Origin: Bacillota bacterium
GTDB taxonomy: Bacteria > Bacillota_E > Sulfobacillia > Sulfobacillales > JAIMBI01
Length of the DNA stretch: 34,324 nt
Assembly: GCA_021828405.1 (NCBI GenBank)
Contig: JAKARZ010000021.1
Coordinates: forward strand, 1 to 34,324
Direction: 5' to 3'
Below the pieces are notes generated by a model, which worked only from the letters and a program-made list of their open reading frames with translations, searched no databases and was not told the origin of the DNA. Position 1 is the first letter of the stretch; every line of letters starts with the position of its first letter. Positions 31,564 through 34,324 of this stretch are shown piece by piece. A program made the position numbers and the translations under genes.

Positions 31564-32259
31564 CTACTGCTGACGCGTCATCTCTCGCCTGAGCTGGCGG
31601 ATGATCCGCTTCTCGAGCCGTGAAATGTACGACTGGCTGATGCCGAGCGAGTCGGCCACCTCTTTCTGGGTGCGCTCCTGCCCATCACTGAGGCCGAACC
31701 GGAGCGTCACGATCCGCTGCTCGCGGCCGCTCAACCCGGCCAGCGCCCCGCGCAGTAGGGTGCGGTCCACCTCGTCCTCAATGTCTTTCGATATGAGGTC
31801 CCCCTCTGTGCCCAGCACGTCGGACAGCAGCAGTTCGTTGCCGTCCCAGTCCACATTCAGAGGCTCATCCAGCGACACCTCGCTGCGCAGGCGGCTGTTG
31901 CGGCGCAGAAACATCAGGATCTCGTTCTCGATGCACTTGGAGGCGTAGGTGGCCAGCTTGATGCGGCGCTCCACATTAAAGGTGTTGACGGCCTTGATAA
32001 GTCCGATGGTTCCGATGGACACGAGGTCCTCGAGCCCCACGCCCGTGTTCTCGAACTTGCGGGCGATGTATACCACCAGCCGCAGGTTCCGCTCGATCAG
32101 GGGCGCCCGCGCCGCCTGATACCCGGCTTTCAGGCGCATCAGCAAATCCACTTCCTCTTCTTGACTCAGCGGCGGTGGCAGCGCCTCGCTGGACCCCACA
32201 TAGTGCGAAAAGCCCGGTGCCACAATCCCCAACGCCTCAAGCCAGCGCCACAGCGCCAC
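31564..32259 (-). CDS. sigE: RNA polymerase sporulation sigma factor E
   Basis: Mother-cell-specific sigma factor, made as pro-sigma-E and cleaved by SpoIIGA. The 231-residue reading has [12 protein letters not shown], then region 2 ([54 protein letters not shown]), [18 protein letters not shown] and region 4 ([20 protein letters not shown]). The GTG at 32259 gives a pro-region of about 20 residues before YVGSSEA, shorter than in B. subtilis; an earlier start in this frame overlapping spoIIGA cannot be excluded. A GGAG precedes the GTG. It starts 20 bases after spoIIGA. Confidence 0.94.
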   Translation of the reverse strand: MALWRWLEALGIVAPGFSHYVGSSEALPPPLSQEEEVDLLMRLKAGYQAARAPLIERNLRLVVYIARKFENTGVGLEDLVSIGTIGLIKAVNTFNVERRIKLATYASKCIENEILMFLRRNSRLRSEVSLDEPLNVDWDGNELLLSDVLGTEGDLISKDIEDEVDRTLLRGALAGLSGREQRIVTLRFGLSDGQERTQKEVADSLGISQSYISRLEKRIIRQLRREMTRQQ

Positions 32260-32279
32260 ACGGCTCCGCGCACTGAGGC

Positions 32280-33074
32280 TCAGGCGCCTCGCTGCTGGCC
32301 GGAGGTGCGCGGCCCCAGTCGCGCCGGGAGCAGGGCCTGAAACGAACCATCGGCCGCCAGGGCCCGTGACGACACGGCGACCCCGATCATAGGCAGTGCA
32401 AGCCATCGTCCCTCCACCTCCATTTCCGCATGCGCGCACGCGAACACGTCCAGCCAGGCTGGCCCCGCCGCCGTGGTGACAGCGACCCGCCGCCCCGGCC
32501 CCTCGGACCCCTTGTCCTCCGGCCCGAGAGCGTCGCCCGCCACCACAACCAGCGGGTATCCCGTGGCCGGATCCCGGAGTCGCGTGCCCGAATCCACCAG
32601 CGCATCCACTTCCACCACGCGGCCGCCGACCCACAGACGGAGCCGCACCAGCCCCCCGCGCGCCAGCCAGGGCTCGCGCGCCGCCCGCGCGAGCCCGCGT
32701 CCTCCAAACCATGCGCCCGCAGCCGTCACGGCCAGCGCCCCGTCCGCCGCCACCCCCAGGCTCAGCAGCACGATGACCGCACCCGCGACGGCCACCGCGG
32801 CACCGTACGTCGCAAGCACCACCCGCACCCACTGCGCACGCCCGAGCCCCCGGAATGCCACCGCGCACATCCCCAGCGGCGTGGCCAGCATCCACAGGGA
32901 AGGCAAGTCCAGCCGGCCGGTCAGCAGCAGCACCAACGGCACCGCCCCGAGGCCCGCAGCCGCCCATCCCCGACCCCGGTGCCAGGGGATGTTGGGCCAG
33001 CCGGCGGCGACCGCGCGCAGCGTCAGATAGCATAGCCCCACGGTCCCCAGAGTAACGGCGTCCCCGTCCAGCAT
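32280..33074 (-). CDS. spoIIGA: Sporulation sigma-E factor-processing peptidase SpoIIGA
   Basis: Membrane aspartyl protease that processes pro-sigma-E after a signal from the forespore. The 264-residue protein has an N-terminal part with about five hydrophobic segments (to about residue 125) and a C-terminal protease domain. The catalytic motif reads [20 protein letters not shown] (aspartate about 161), so D-S-G replaces the common D-T-G. The ATG at 33074 has AAGGGGAGG seven bases ahead. It is followed by sigE, the standard pairing. The membrane part is divergent, so identification rests on the protease motif and the gene order. Confidence 0.92.
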   Translation of the reverse strand: MLDGDAVTLGTVGLCYLTLRAVAAGWPNIPWHRGRGWAAAGLGAVPLVLLLTGRLDLPSLWMLATPLGMCAVAFRGLGRAQWVRVVLATYGAAVAVAGAVIVLLSLGVAADGALAVTAAGAWFGGRGLARAAREPWLARGGLVRLRLWVGGRVVEVDALVDSGTRLRDPATGYPLVVVAGDALGPEDKGSEGPGRRVAVTTAAGPAWLDVFACAHAEMEVEGRWLALPMIGVAVSSRALAADGSFQALLPARLGPRTSGQQRGA

Positions 33075-33114
33075 CGCCGCGCCTCCCCTTGCCGCCCACC
33101 CCTCCACCCCTCGG

Positions 33115-33179
33115 ATTCTAGGACGGCGCGGGCACGGGATCTGTCGCCTGCGCAGGGGCTGCGCCAAAGATGTCCGACA
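33115..33179 (-). promoter_or_regulatory. Candidate Spo0A-type promoter of spoIIGA-sigE
   Basis: TAGAAT (33115-33120, five of six -10 bases) lies about 40 bases before spoIIGA. No -35 is found at 17 bases. TGTCGGA (33173-33179, minus) and TGTCGCC (33142-33148, plus) resemble Spo0A boxes (TGTCGAA), and a GCGCAG-CCC-CTGCGC palindrome lies between. In B. subtilis this operon is Spo0A-driven. Confidence 0.35.
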
Positions 33180-33206
33180 ACAGACGGGCAATTTTACGGC
33201 CGGCGC

Positions 33207-33242
33207 CAACGAGAAAAGGGGGGCCGTCAAGCCCCCCTTCTC
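33207..33242 (-). terminator. Terminator after ftsZ
   Basis: GAGAAGGGGGGC pairs with GCCCCCCTTTTCTC around a six-base TTGACG loop, with T residues in the 3' arm, starting 12 bases past the ftsZ stop on the minus strand. It ends the ftsZ transcript before the sporulation operon. Confidence 0.85.
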
Positions 33243-33254
33243 GTCGGAGCCGCC

Positions 33255-34324
33255 TCAGTTTCGGCGGCGCAGGAACGCGGGAATGTCCAGCTCGTCGCTT
33301 GAAAATGCTTTGACTTCCACCGGGGACGCCTCCCGCCGGTCGGGGGAGAAGTCCTGGGCCCGCGCGCCGCGCTCCCCCGAGAATCCCGTCGCAATCACGG
33401 TCACCCGCACTTCGTCCCGCAGCGAATCGTCGATGACCGCCCCAAAAATGATGTTGGCCTCGGGATCCGCTGCCTGTATCACGATTTCCGCCGCCTCGTT
33501 GACCTCGTACAGCGCAAGATCCGCACCCCCGGTGATGTTCAGCAGCACGCCCCGCGCCCCGTCGATCGAGGTTTCCAGCAGCGGGCTCGATATCGCGGCT
33601 TTGGCGGCGACCTGCGCCCGGTTCTCGCCCTGGGCCACCCCGACGCCCATGAGGGCCGATCCCATGTCGGACATGATGGTTTTGACGTCCGCGAAGTCCA
33701 GGTTGATGAGTCCCGGCACGGCGATCAGGTCGGAGATACCCTGAACACCCTGCCTCAGCACGTCGTCCGCAATGCGAAACGCGTCCATGATGCTGGTGCG
33801 GCGCTCCACCACCTGCAGCAGCCGGTCGTTGGGAATCGTGATTAGCGTGTCGACCTTGCTCTTCAGGTTGCTGGCCCCCGCGTCCGCGTACTGCGCGCGC
33901 CGCATTCCCTCAAATGTAAACGGCTTGGTGACCACACCCACCGACAGCGCCCCAACTTCCTTCGCAACCTCGGCCACGACCGGCGCGGCGCCAGTCCCGG
34001 TGCCTCCCCCCATGCCCGCGGTAACAAAAACCATGTCGGCCCCCCGCAACATTTCGGCCAACTGATCTCGACTCTCTTCGGCGGCCTTGTTCCCGATGTC
34101 CGGATTGGCCCCGGCTCCCAGTCCCTTGGTCAGTTTCGACCCGATCTGCAGTCGTGAGGAGGCCTGCGACAGCGCCAGCGCCTGTGCGTCGGTATTAATC
34201 GCGATGAAGTCAACGCCCTTCAGCCCAGCCTGAATCATCCGGTTGACGGCGTTGGTCCCGCCGCCTCCGACTCCCACCACCTTGATCACCGCAAAATTTT
34301 CCGCCGACTGATCAAACTCCAGCA
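33255..34324 (-). CDS. ftsZ: Cell division protein FtsZ (first base of start codon outside window)
   Basis: Tubulin-like GTPase that polymerises into the Z-ring. The visible reading begins with the TG of the initiation codon, then [17 protein letters not shown], the standard N-terminus, so only one base is missing and the protein is about 356 residues. Motifs: [14 protein letters not shown], the tubulin signature [16 protein letters not shown], the T7 loop [11 protein letters not shown], and the C-terminal FtsA/SepF-binding tail [10 protein letters not shown]. The terminator just downstream isolates it from spoIIGA. sepF and divIVA lie 5-6 kb downstream. Confidence 0.97.
   Translation of the reverse strand, partial: LEFDQSAENFAVIKVVGVGGGGTNAVNRMIQAGLKGVDFIAINTDAQALALSQASSRLQIGSKLTKGLGAGANPDIGNKAAEESRDQLAEMLRGADMVFVTAGMGGGTGTGAAPVVAEVAKEVGALSVGVVTKPFTFEGMRRAQYADAGASNLKSKVDTLITIPNDRLLQVVERRTSIMDAFRIADDVLRQGVQGISDLIAVPGLINLDFADVKTIMSDMGSALMGVGVAQGENRAQVAAKAAISSPLLETSIDGARGVLLNITGGADLALYEVNEAAEIVIQAADPEANIIFGAVIDDSLRDEVRVTVIATGFSGERGARAQDFSPDRREASPVEVKAFSSDELDIPAFLRRRN

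Noticed and set aside
1..34324. CRISPR arrays, tRNA or rRNA genes, prophage
   Set aside because: No regularly spaced direct repeats, tRNA-like cloverleaf or rRNA segments, or phage genes were seen on either strand.

Overview
The window comes from the chromosome of a high-GC, endospore-forming Firmicute. Sporulation genes (spoIIGA, sigE, sigG, ylmC/ymxH, a probable small acid-soluble spore protein), a T-box in front of ileS and a PyrR attenuator in front of the pyr operon all say Firmicutes. The strongly G/C-biased third codon positions and frequent GTG/TTG starts point to a high-GC lineage (Symbiobacterium, Thermaerobacter or Sulfobacillus relatives are the kind of organism to compare), but the species cannot be named from the sequence alone. 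Nearly every gene lies on the minus strand; only the Rqc2/RqcH-like gene is on plus.

Read in the direction of transcription (right to left), the right half reproduces the Bacillus subtilis order: ftsZ (its first base is outside the window), a terminator, spoIIGA-sigE, a terminator, sigG, a small unknown ORF, ylmC-ylmD-ylmE-sepF-ylmG-divIVA, a T-box leader, ileS-lspA-rluD-type pseudouridine synthase, a membrane-anchored unknown, then a sigma-A promoter and PyrR attenuator driving pyrR-pyrC-carA-carB-pyrK-pyrD-pyrF-pyrE. The genes run from septum formation and mother-cell/forespore sigma factors through isoleucyl-tRNA charging to de novo UMP synthesis. Two genes expected in this order are missing: pyrB (aspartate carbamoyltransferase; pyrR overlaps pyrC directly) and ylmH (between ylmG and divIVA).

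The pyr operon ends four bases from the convergent rqcH-like gene (plus strand). A divergent intergenic region with a good promoter follows, feeding moeA and a 14-helix MFS exporter. Further left lie a small conserved protein, a D-amino-acid-transaminase-type gene overlapping trmL, a sodium/calcium-exchanger-like membrane protein, the SASP gene, a creatininase-family hydrolase, a class I aminotransferase and a MurD-type ligase.

The left end (about 21-738) is a decayed insertion sequence: a frameshifted ISAzo13-type transposase fragment, possibly still bounded by both imperfect terminal inverted repeats.

I found no clear undescribed multi-gene system. The most interesting points are the pyr leader, where the terminator's 3' arm also supplies the pyrR ribosome binding site; the missing pyrB; altered motifs in MoeA, the RqcH homologue and MurD; and the IS remnant.
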